This document shows positions 1-7,512 of a DNA stretch of 64,000 nt, in pieces. The stretch comes from Streptomyces sp. NBC_01716 (GTDB lineage Bacteria; Actinomycetota; Actinomycetes; Streptomycetales; Streptomycetaceae): contig NZ_CP109181.1 in NCBI RefSeq assembly GCF_036248275.1, forward strand, positions 3,844,001-3,908,000. The letters run 5' to 3'. How positions within the stretch are numbered: position 1 is the stretch's first letter; every line of letters begins with the position of its first letter. The notes beneath the pieces are model-generated. The model had not been told where the DNA came from, did not search any database, and saw nothing but the letters and a program-made list of their open reading frames with translations. The translations under genes and the position numbers were made by a program.

Positions 1-3000
1 GCGGTGATCCCGCGCCGCCCGGTGCTGATGTTCCCCGGCCAGGGCTCCCAGTACGCCGGGATGGGACGCGAGCTGTACCGTACGGAAACCGTCTTCCGTG
101 AGGCGATCGACACCTGCGCCGAGCTGCTCCGCCCCCATCTCGACCTGGATCTGCGGGAACTGCTCTATCCGGAAGACCTGCCGGCCGACGAGGCGGAACG
201 ACGGCTGCGCGAGACCCGCCACAGCCAGCCCGCGCTCTTCGCCGTCTCCTACGCCCAGGCCATGTTGCTGATGAGCGCCGGACTCGAACCGCGGGGCATG
301 ATCGGTCACTCGGTCGGTGAGTACGTCGCCGCCCATCTGGCCGGTGTGTTCACCCTCGACGACGTGCTCGCGATCGTCGCCGCGCGCGGCCGGCTGATGA
401 ACGAGATGCCCCCCGGCGGCATGATCGCGGTGGCCGCGCCCGAGCAGCAGACCGCGGCGCTTCTGCCGGAAGGCGTCGAGATCGCCTCGACCAACAGCCG
501 GCTCAGCACCGTCGTCGCCGGTCCCCTCGAAGCGCTCGACGCCGTCGTGGCGGCATGCGAGTCCGCCGGGGTCGCGCACACCCGGCTCCAGACCTCGCAC
601 GCCTTCCACAGCCGGATGATGGAGCCGTGCGTCGAGGAGTTCGCGGCCACGGTGGCGCGTTACCGTCTCCACGCCCCCCAACTCCCCTTCGTCTCCGACG
701 TCACCGGCGACTGGATCACCGACGACCAGGCACAGGACCCTCGTTACTGGGCCGCCCATCTGCGCTCCCCCGTACGGTTCGCCGACGGCCTCGCCACCCT
801 CGTCGACGGTGAGACCTGCCTGGTCGAGGCCGGCCCGAGCGACACCCTGAGCCGGCTGGCCCGGCAGGACGTGGGCTTCGACGCGGTCCCCATCGTCCCG
901 ACCATGCGGCACCCCCGGCGCGATGCCGCCGATGACGCGGTGTTCGCCGAGGCCCTGGGATCGCTGTGGGTCAACGGCCTCGACATCGACTGGGAGCGGT
1001 GGTCGGGACCGGGGCTGCGGGTGTCGCTGCCGACGTACCCCTTCGAGCGCCAGAAGTTCTGGGTGGCTCCCGACCCGGTACGGCCCGGCGCCTCAGCCGG
1101 GGCCGATGAGCACGCCGGTGAACTCCCGCCCGAGGAGTCCGCCTTCGCGCAGGTGTGGCGGGAGGCCCCGCTGCTCGGCGCGGAACCCACGGTCACCGCC
1201 GGGCACTGGCTGGTCTTCGGATCGGACCACCCGGTCACCGGGAGTCTGCTCGCGGAGCTGACACGTGCTGAAGGCACCAAGGTCACCGTGGTGCGGGCCG
1301 GTGACAGTTTCGCCGAAACCGGTCCCGCCCGCTTCACCGTGCGGCCGGGCGTCGCGGAGGACCTGGACGCTCTGCTCACCGCGCTGGCGGACGAGGCGCC
1401 TCCCACCGATGTCGTCCATGCCTTCACCCTGACCGAGCCGTCCGGGGACCCGCTGTCCGACGCCGCCGTCACCGACGGTCTCGCGCACGGCTTCTACGAC
1501 CTGCTGCATCTGGCGCAGCGGCTCGACCGGTTCCAGACCCCGCGGGAGGGCCGGGACCCCGGCCGGATCCGGCTGCACGTCCTGTCGAGCAACATCCAGG
1601 AGGTCACCGGCATCGAGACCCTGGAGCCGGCCAAGTCGTCCCTGCTGGGCCCGGTGCTCGTGATGGAACGCGAACTGACCGGTGTCGGCGCGCGGTCGGT
1701 GGACCTCGCGCTGCCCAGTGAGGAGGCACCCGAGGTCCTGGCCCGCCGTGTGCTCATGGAGTTCGGCGCACCGGCCACCGACCGCCAGGTCGCCTGGCGG
1801 GGCCGTAAGCGCTGGCTCCTGGACTACCGGACCGTACCCCTGGACGCCACCCCGGCCACCAGCCCCGCCATCCGCCCCGACGGCACGTATCTGATCACCG
1901 GTGGTCTCGGCGGTCTCGGCCTCGCCGTCGCCGAGGACCTGGCCCGGAAGGGCCCCGTCACCCTCCTGCTGGCCGGCCGTTCCGCCCTGCCGCCGAGGGA
2001 GCGGTGGCGGAAGCTGGCGGACGACCCCGAGACCGAACCGGGGCAGCGTCGCAAGCTGCGCTCGCTTCTCGACATCGAGGAACTCGGGGCCACGGTGCAC
2101 CCGTTGCGCTGCGATGTCTCCGACCAGGCGGCGCTGGCCGCGGCACTCGCCGATGTGCGCGGCGAGCACCCCGGAGTGGGAACCGTCCACGGTGTCTTCC
2201 ACTCCGCGGGCGTCGCGGGCGGCGGAATGATCGCCGTACGCGGCGACCAGGACGCCCAGCAGGTGCTGGGTCCCAAGGTGGCCGGGACGCTCGCCCTGTA
2301 CCGGCTGCTCGGTGACGAGGCCGACTTCATGGTGCTCTTCTCGTCGGTCATCGCGGTCAGTGGCATGTTCGGCCAGGTCGACTACTGCGGCGCCAACACG
2401 TTCATGGACCGCTTCGCCTGTGTCGCCTCCCGTGCCGGCCGGCCCGTCACCTCGATCGGCTGGACGGGCTGGAAGGACTTCGGCATGGCCGTGGAGACCG
2501 CGGCCCCGGAGGCGTTCCGCAGGCTGGAGGCGGGGGTCCGCTCGGAACCCGCCCGCCATCCCCTGCTCCAGCGGATCACCCGCAAGGGCGACGACATCGA
2601 GTTCGCCACCGTCCTTGAGCCCGGCGAGCACTGGATCCACAGCGAACACCGCATCGGCGACACCGACGTCGTGGTGGGTGCCGCGCTGGTCGAGATGGCC
2701 GACGGCGCCTACCGCGAGGCCGTGGGTGGTACCGCGGACATCACCGACGTGATCTTCCTGGGGCCGGTCTCCGTGTCCGGGCCGACCGAACTGCGCCTGG
2801 TGTTGACCCCCGACGACGCCGGCCACCTCGTCACGGTGGCGACAGCACCGGCCGGCGGCGGGGCGCGGCAGTGGACGCAGAAGATGCGGTGCCGGATGGC
2901 CCCCGTCCTCATCGAGCCCGCGCCCCGCCTCGACCTGGCGGAACTGTCCGCACGGTGCTCGAAGTTCTCGGTCGCAAGGGAGTACATCGACGGCGCCGCC

Positions 3001-3948
3001 CGGCTGGTCCACTTCGGTTCCCGCTGGGAAGGCTCGATCAAGAGCATCGACGTCGGTGACGGCGAGGAACTGTCCCGGATCGAACTGCCCGGGGAGTACC
3101 GCGCCGAGACCGCCCTGTTCCGGCTCCATCCCGCTCTGCTCGACTCCGCTGTCGACGCCAAGTACGGCGCGGAGCGGATCGCCGACGGCGAGTCCTACCT
3201 CCCGCTCGGCTACGGGCGTATCCGGGTGCACGAGCCGCTTCCCGCCGGATTCTGGGCACACTTCCGTCGCGTGTCCGACGACGGGGCGGAAGTGAGCAGC
3301 ACCGACATCACCCTGCTGGGCGACGACGGCCGGGTGCTCGCCGACATCACCGGCTACGCGGAGCGCCGCATCGACCCGATCCAGATCCGCGCCCTCACGG
3401 CGTCCCCCGGCGGCCAGGACGGGCCGGACCAGGACGACGAGGCCTTCGGCCAGGACGCGAGCACCCTGGGTCTCGCCGAGTTCGGCATCACCGCGGAGGT
3501 CGGGCTCGATCTGCTGCGCAGGATCGTGCACTGGCGTCCCGAACCGCATCTCATCGTCTGCCCGGTCGGAATCCACAACACGCTCAGGCACGCCGACGCG
3601 CTGAACCTGGAGACCATCCGCAAGCAACTGGGGGCCGACGGGGACGGGAACACCGCCACGGCCACCGAGGACCGTCTGGTCGACACGGACTACGTGGCGC
3701 CCGAGCCGGGCCTCCAGCGAAATCTCGTGGACCTGTGGAGCAGCACGCTCGGTGTCGGGAGCATCGGCGTCGACGACGACTTCTTCGAACTCGGCGGCAA
3801 CTCCCTGGTCGCGGTGCAGGTGATGACCCGGATCCGGGAAACCCTCCAGCAGTCCGTCTCCATGGCCGACCTGTTCGAGAACTCCACGGTGAGGCTGCTG
3901 GCCGAACTGCTGAGAACAGCCGCGGACGACAAGGCCGGAGCCGTGTGA
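1..3948 (+). CDS. Modular type I polyketide synthase, 3' part (AT-KR-DH-ACP)
   Basis: The reading frame is open at the left edge and no ketosynthase is in the window, so this is the C-terminal part of a larger PKS. Residues below are counted from the GTG at base 4. The acyltransferase (about 5-300) has the GQGSQ start, the active serine in GHSVGE (Ser103) and the HAFH motif (199-202) typical of malonyl-CoA selection. A linker and KR structural subdomain (about 370-620) lead to a ketoreductase with TGGLGGLG near 630 and a complete Ser781-Tyr794-Asn798 signature. A dehydratase-like double hotdog (about 870-1130) keeps the catalytic His in SEHRIG and the Asp in HPALLDS near 1047, but its HxxxGxxxxP motif is degenerate. 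A carrier domain ends the protein, with LGGNSL and Ser1267 for phosphopantetheine. Placing DH after KR is unusual. The stop overlaps the start of the next gene by one base. Confidence 0.93.
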   Translation, partial: AVIPRRPVLMFPGQGSQYAGMGRELYRTETVFREAIDTCAELLRPHLDLDLRELLYPEDLPADEAERRLRETRHSQPALFAVSYAQAMLLMSAGLEPRGMIGHSVGEYVAAHLAGVFTLDDVLAIVAARGRLMNEMPPGGMIAVAAPEQQTAALLPEGVEIASTNSRLSTVVAGPLEALDAVVAACESAGVAHTRLQTSHAFHSRMMEPCVEEFAATVARYRLHAPQLPFVSDVTGDWITDDQAQDPRYWAAHLRSPVRFADGLATLVDGETCLVEAGPSDTLSRLARQDVGFDAVPIVPTMRHPRRDAADDAVFAEALGSLWVNGLDIDWERWSGPGLRVSLPTYPFERQKFWVAPDPVRPGASAGADEHAGELPPEESAFAQVWREAPLLGAEPTVTAGHWLVFGSDHPVTGSLLAELTRAEGTKVTVVRAGDSFAETGPARFTVRPGVAEDLDALLTALADEAPPTDVVHAFTLTEPSGDPLSDAAVTDGLAHGFYDLLHLAQRLDRFQTPREGRDPGRIRLHVLSSNIQEVTGIETLEPAKSSLLGPVLVMERELTGVGARSVDLALPSEEAPEVLARRVLMEFGAPATDRQVAWRGRKRWLLDYRTVPLDATPATSPAIRPDGTYLITGGLGGLGLAVAEDLARKGPVTLLLAGRSALPPRERWRKLADDPETEPGQRRKLRSLLDIEELGATVHPLRCDVSDQAALAAALADVRGEHPGVGTVHGVFHSAGVAGGGMIAVRGDQDAQQVLGPKVAGTLALYRLLGDEADFMVLFSSVIAVSGMFGQVDYCGANTFMDRFACVASRAGRPVTSIGWTGWKDFGMAVETAAPEAFRRLEAGVRSEPARHPLLQRITRKGDDIEFATVLEPGEHWIHSEHRIGDTDVVVGAALVEMADGAYREAVGGTADITDVIFLGPVSVSGPTELRLVLTPDDAGHLVTVATAPAGGGARQWTQKMRCRMAPVLIEPAPRLDLAELSARCSKFSVAREYIDGAARLVHFGSRWEGSIKSIDVGDGEELSRIELPGEYRAETALFRLHPALLDSAVDAKYGAERIADGESYLPLGYGRIRVHEPLPAGFWAHFRRVSDDGAEVSSTDITLLGDDGRVLADITGYAERRIDPIQIRALTASPGGQDGPDQDDEAFGQDASTLGLAEFGITAEVGLDLLRRIVHWRPEPHLIVCPVGIHNTLRHADALNLETIRKQLGADGDGNTATATEDRLVDTDYVAPEPGLQRNLVDLWSSTLGVGSIGVDDDFFELGGNSLVAVQVMTRIRETLQQSVSMADLFENSTVRLLAELLRTAADDKAGAV

Positions 3949-4730
3949 TGACCGAGACGCTCGAACCGTGGGTCCAGCCGGCCCGCCCGTCCGCCGATGT
4001 CCGTATGCGCCTGGTCTGCTTTCCCCATGCCGGGGGCGGCGCGTCCTTCTTCCGGGACTGGCCGCGTGCCCTCGCCCCGTACGGGATCGAGGTCTGGCCG
4101 GTGCAACTGCCCGGCCGGGACAGGCGGTACAACGAACCGCTGCCGACCGATCTGACGACGTTGACCGCCTCTCTCGCCGATGCCGTCGGCGGCCGGCTGG
4201 CGGAGCTGCCGTACGCCCTTTACGGACACAGCGTCGGCGCCCGCTTCGCCTGCGCCTTCGCCGCGCGGCTGGCCGAACGCGGCCTGCCGGCGCCCCGGCA
4301 CGTGTGTGTCGGCGCCTCGCGCCCGCCCACCCACCCGGACCCGGACACACCGATCCACGCGATGACCGACGAGGCGTTGCTGGCCAAGCTGGAGACGTAC
4401 GGCGGGATTCCCCGCGAACTCCACACCTATCCCGAGCTGCTCGACCGGGCGGTGGCCACGGCGCGGGCCGATCTGCGGGTCAGTGAGATCGCGCCCTGGC
4501 CCGAACTGCCGTGGCTGGACTGTCCGGTCACGGCGGTGGGGGGCCGCAGCGACCCGACTGTACCGGCGGCGCTGCTGCCGCACTGGCAGAGCGTCACCAC
4601 CGCCTCCTTCGACACCATCGTCCTGGAAGGCGGGCACTTCCCGGAGTTCAGGGGCATGGGCCGGTTGATGGAGGTGATCCGCCGTGCAGCGCACACCACT
4701 GGCGAGGGCGTTCGGCAGGAGCGGTTCTGA
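3948..4730 (+). CDS. Type II thioesterase of the PKS cluster
   Basis: This 260-aa alpha/beta hydrolase is of the editing thioesterase class that removes misprimed or stalled acyl groups from carrier domains. The N-terminal CFPHAGGG motif is diagnostic. The triad is visible as Ser95 in GHSVGA, Asp202 in RSDPT and His230 in GGHFPE. The ATG overlaps the TGA of the PKS by one base (TGATG), so it is translationally coupled to it. Its 3' end overlaps the following ABC ATPase gene by 47 bases, so the three genes form one transcription unit. The absence of a thioesterase domain in the visible PKS end means this protein could also help release product, but the type II role is more likely from its size and motif. 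Confidence 0.93.
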   Translation: MTETLEPWVQPARPSADVRMRLVCFPHAGGGASFFRDWPRALAPYGIEVWPVQLPGRDRRYNEPLPTDLTTLTASLADAVGGRLAELPYALYGHSVGARFACAFAARLAERGLPAPRHVCVGASRPPTHPDPDTPIHAMTDEALLAKLETYGGIPRELHTYPELLDRAVATARADLRVSEIAPWPELPWLDCPVTAVGGRSDPTVPAALLPHWQSVTTASFDTIVLEGGHFPEFRGMGRLMEVIRRAAHTTGEGVRQERF

Positions 4731-5823
4731 GGCCGCCGCGGGCCCGTTCGCCGCGGCCGCACCCACCGGGCATTACGGGCATTCCGAACCGGGCGCGGAC
4801 CACGCGATCGAACTTGAGCGGCTGACCAAGTTCTACCCCGGACGCAAGGACGAGGAGAACCGGCCGGTCCCGGCGGTCGACAGCATCGATCTGCGGGTGC
4901 CGAGGGGTCAGGTCTTCGGGCTGCTCGGACGCAACGGCGCGGGCAAGTCCACCACCGTCCGGATGATCGCGACTCTCCTCGAACCCAGTTCGGGCAGTAT
5001 CCGGGTGTACGGCCTCGACGCCGGGCGGCACCGCCGCGCCGTGCGTGCCCAACTCGGCGTCGCCCTCGGCGGGGAGCGGAGCGTCTACTGGAAACTCACC
5101 GCCCGGCAGAACCTGGAGTATTTCGCCGCACTGCACGGTGTGCCCCGGCGGCGGTCACGGGCGCGTATCACCGAACTTCTGGAGCAGGTGGGCCTCACCG
5201 ACCGTGCCGACGACTATGTGGAGCAGTACTCCACCGGTATGCGGCAGCGCCTGGTGATCGCGAGGGCCGTGCTGCACCGTCCCGGTGTTCTGCTGCTCGA
5301 CGAACCGGCCAGTGGGCTCGACCCGCACTCGGCGGAGGATCTGCACAGTCTCATCCGTCGGCTGCGCGACGACGGACACACGATTCTGCTCACCACGCAC
5401 GACATGGCCGAGGCCGACCTCCTCTCCGACCGCGTGGGCATCATCCACGCGGGCCGGGTCCGTGCCGTCGGCACACCGGTGGAACTGAAACGCTCGGTGG
5501 GAGCCGCCCGGGTCCTCAACGTCCAGGTGCGCCATCCGGGACGGGCCACGTTCTACGCCCTGCGGGCCGAACTGGCGCGCCGCGCCCTGGTGACCGTACG
5601 GAACGAGGCCTCGGGGAGCGACGGCTGGACAGCGGATCTCACGCTGTCCAGCCGGGACGAGGAGGATCTCGGGCCCTGGCTCTTCGAGGTGACGTCCAGG
5701 CACCGGGTGACTGTCAGCCGGCTGGAGAACGAGATGGTCAGTCTCCGTGACGCCTTCCTCGCCCTCACCACGGACGACGAGCGAAAAGGAGGAGAGTCCG
5801 TTGCCGGGAGGGCTGAGAGCTGA
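4684..5823 (+). CDS. ABC transporter ATP-binding protein, DrrA-like
   Basis: This 379-aa protein is the nucleotide-binding subunit of an ABC-2 type exporter, probably for the cluster product. Walker A is GRNGAGKS with Lys88, the signature is STGMR (183-187), Walker B ends at Asp206-Glu207 followed by PASGLD, and the switch histidine is His239 in TTHD. The C-terminal 100 residues match the extension of daunorubicin-resistance DrrA ATPases. The only usable in-frame start is the GTG at 4684, which lies inside the thioesterase gene. This gives about 40 extra low-complexity residues before the ABC fold starts near IELERLTKF. It is followed by two permease genes, implying a heterodimeric membrane part. 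Confidence 0.94.
   Translation: MQRTPLARAFGRSGSEAAAGPFAAAAPTGHYGHSEPGADHAIELERLTKFYPGRKDEENRPVPAVDSIDLRVPRGQVFGLLGRNGAGKSTTVRMIATLLEPSSGSIRVYGLDAGRHRRAVRAQLGVALGGERSVYWKLTARQNLEYFAALHGVPRRRSRARITELLEQVGLTDRADDYVEQYSTGMRQRLVIARAVLHRPGVLLLDEPASGLDPHSAEDLHSLIRRLRDDGHTILLTTHDMAEADLLSDRVGIIHAGRVRAVGTPVELKRSVGAARVLNVQVRHPGRATFYALRAELARRALVTVRNEASGSDGWTADLTLSSRDEEDLGPWLFEVTSRHRVTVSRLENEMVSLRDAFLALTTDDERKGGESVAGRAES
5784..5793 (+). promoter_or_regulatory. Strong ribosome binding site deciding the TTG start of the first permease
   Basis: AAAAGGAGGA lies eight bases before the TTG at 5801 and inside the 3' end of the ATPase gene. It is the best Shine-Dalgarno match in the operon. It argues that the first permease starts at TTG 5801 rather than at the upstream in-frame GTG at 5747, which has no such site. 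Confidence 0.7.
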
Positions 5824-6646
5824 TGCCGTCTCCTTCGCGGCCACGGTACGCAAGGAGTTGCAGGTAACGCTCCGCTACCCCGCCAACCTGGTGGTCCTCG
5901 CCGTGACCGCCGTGGTGGTACCGGCCTCCTACGTGGCGCAGGCCAGCGGCTTCTCGGGCGGCGGGCACCAGGACTCGGTGGACGCCTTCGCGGCGCGCGC
6001 GGGCACCGCGGAGGTGGCCGGGTTCATCTACCTCGGCTGGGCGGTGTTCCTGTGGATCTCCCTGATGCTCTGGGGTCCCGGATCGGCCCTGCGGCTGGAA
6101 CGGATCCAGGGGTCACTGGAGATGGTTCATCTGACGCCGGTCTCCCGGTTCACCGTGCTGTTCGGGCCGGCCGTGGCCGAACTCCTGCCCGCGGCACTGC
6201 TGTTCGGTGTTGTCGGTCTGATGCTGCGGTTCGCCTTCGGCATTCCGCTCGGCCCTGACGAACTGCTCGCAGGCGTATGCGTGATCGTCGCCTCCGTCCC
6301 CGTGCTCTTCGCCATCGGAGCGCTCATGGCGGTCGTCTCGCTGCGCTTCCGTGACTCGGAGGGAATCACCGAGGTGTTCCGTGGAGCCCTCGGAATCCTG
6401 TGCGGGGTCTCCTATCCGATCGCGGTGCTGCCGGACTGGATACAGCCCGTCAGCGAGGGACTGCCACCCACACAGATCCTGGAACTGTTGCGCGGGGCGA
6501 TCCTCGATCACGCCTGGCGGACGGACATCGCCACCCGGCTGCTGACGCTCATCGGAGTGGGAGTGGCCGTGGGGGCGGTGGCGGTGCTGGCACTGGGCGG
6601 AGCACTTCGCCATGCCCGCAGGACCGGACAGATGGGGCAGTACTGA
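5801..6646 (+). CDS. ABC-2 type transporter permease 1
   Basis: A 281-aa polytopic membrane protein with about six predicted helices. The first follows YPANLVV, and others lie around IYLGWAVFLW, LLPAALLFGV, LLAGVCVIVA, LGILCGVSYP and LIGVGVAVGA. A cytoplasmic N-terminal KEL..TLRYP segment is typical of DrrB-type ABC-2 permeases. I chose the TTG at 5801 because of its ribosome binding site; this makes it overlap the ATPase stop (5821-5823). The TGA overlaps the ATG of the second permease by one base. It probably pairs with that protein to form the export channel. Confidence 0.88.
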   Translation: MPGGLRADAVSFAATVRKELQVTLRYPANLVVLAVTAVVVPASYVAQASGFSGGGHQDSVDAFAARAGTAEVAGFIYLGWAVFLWISLMLWGPGSALRLERIQGSLEMVHLTPVSRFTVLFGPAVAELLPAALLFGVVGLMLRFAFGIPLGPDELLAGVCVIVASVPVLFAIGALMAVVSLRFRDSEGITEVFRGALGILCGVSYPIAVLPDWIQPVSEGLPPTQILELLRGAILDHAWRTDIATRLLTLIGVGVAVGAVAVLALGGALRHARRTGQMGQY

Positions 6647-7476
6647 TGACACCGACAGTGGTGGCGGCGAGGGCCGTCATGACCCGCGAACTCCGGGTGC
6701 AGTACCGCTATCCGGTGAGCATGATCAACCTGGTCCTGCTCACGCCGCTCTACGAGATGGTGATCCCCACCCTGCTGCTGGGCGCCGCGTTCCTGGTGAA
6801 CGGCTCCGCGACCGGTCTGGCCCGCAGCGTGGGCACCGACGACCTGGTCGGCTGGGTGTCCGTCGGTCTGCTGGTGGCCACGCTGATGGTGGGCGCCGTC
6901 AGGGGGGTGGCCGGGCCGCTGGAATCCGACCGCAGCACCGGAGTTCTGGAGCACAACTGGTCCGTCCCCGTGTCACGGGAGGTGTTCGTCATGGGCGGGG
7001 TGGCCGCGGGCACGATTTTCACCGCCGTGGCGAGCATGCTGCTGGTGGCCTTCGGTGTCGTCGCGCTCGGAGCGTCCTTCAGCCCTCATGGGGTGCTGCT
7101 GGCCCTGCCCGTTGTGGTACTGCTGCTGGTCGGCAACTGCGGCTTCGGCTATCTGGCCGCCGCGCTGGCGCTGACCATGCGCAGGCCGGACGACCTGCTG
7201 GGACCGGTCACCCCGCTGGTGGCGGCGTTCTCCGGAGTCGCCTTTCCCCTCACCGTACTGCCGGAGGCCGTGCGCTGGGTGACCTATCTGCTGCCCGGCA
7301 CCATGCCGCTGGACCTGATGCGGCACGTGACGCTGGGCACCGACACCCTGCTGCCACCGGGTGTCGAACTCGCCGTCGCGATGGTGACCGCGGCCGGCTG
7401 GCTGCTGCTGGGGCGACGGCTGTTCCTTCGGGCCGAGCGGCGTGTCCAGGGCACGGGAGCGCTGAACCAGTTCTGA
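6646..7476 (+). CDS. ABC-2 type transporter permease 2
   Basis: A 276-aa membrane protein that starts with the same topology as permease 1: a short cytoplasmic TRELRVQYRYP segment, then about six hydrophobic helices. It belongs to the ABC-2 (DrrB-like) family. The ATG overlaps the TGA of permease 1 by one base. Having two different permeases behind one ATPase suggests an (ATPase)2-permease1-permease2 exporter. It is the last gene of the plus-strand operon and is followed after 1 base by a perfect inverted repeat. Confidence 0.9.
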   Translation: MTPTVVAARAVMTRELRVQYRYPVSMINLVLLTPLYEMVIPTLLLGAAFLVNGSATGLARSVGTDDLVGWVSVGLLVATLMVGAVRGVAGPLESDRSTGVLEHNWSVPVSREVFVMGGVAAGTIFTAVASMLLVAFGVVALGASFSPHGVLLALPVVVLLLVGNCGFGYLAAALALTMRRPDDLLGPVTPLVAAFSGVAFPLTVLPEAVRWVTYLLPGTMPLDLMRHVTLGTDTLLPPGVELAVAMVTAAGWLLLGRRLFLRAERRVQGTGALNQF

Positions 7477-7502
7477 GCTCCGGCGGCCGGGACCGCCGGA
7501 GC
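7477..7502. terminator. Hairpin terminator between convergent transporter and LanB genes
   Basis: GCTCCGGCGG and CCGCCGGAGC form a perfect 10-bp stem around a 6-base loop. It lies directly after the permease stop and 11 bases beyond the stop of the convergent LanB gene, so it can terminate both transcripts. There is no T-run, as is usual in Streptomyces. Confidence 0.75.
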
Positions 7503-7512
7503 CGGGCTGGTC

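Noticed and set aside
1093..4350. Minus-strand open frame of 1085 codons across the PKS and thioesterase genes
   Set aside because: It is a GC-driven shadow: its codon third positions are not GC-biased, its residues are Arg/Gly/Gln/Val-rich without any motif, and the plus strand carries complete domain motifs.
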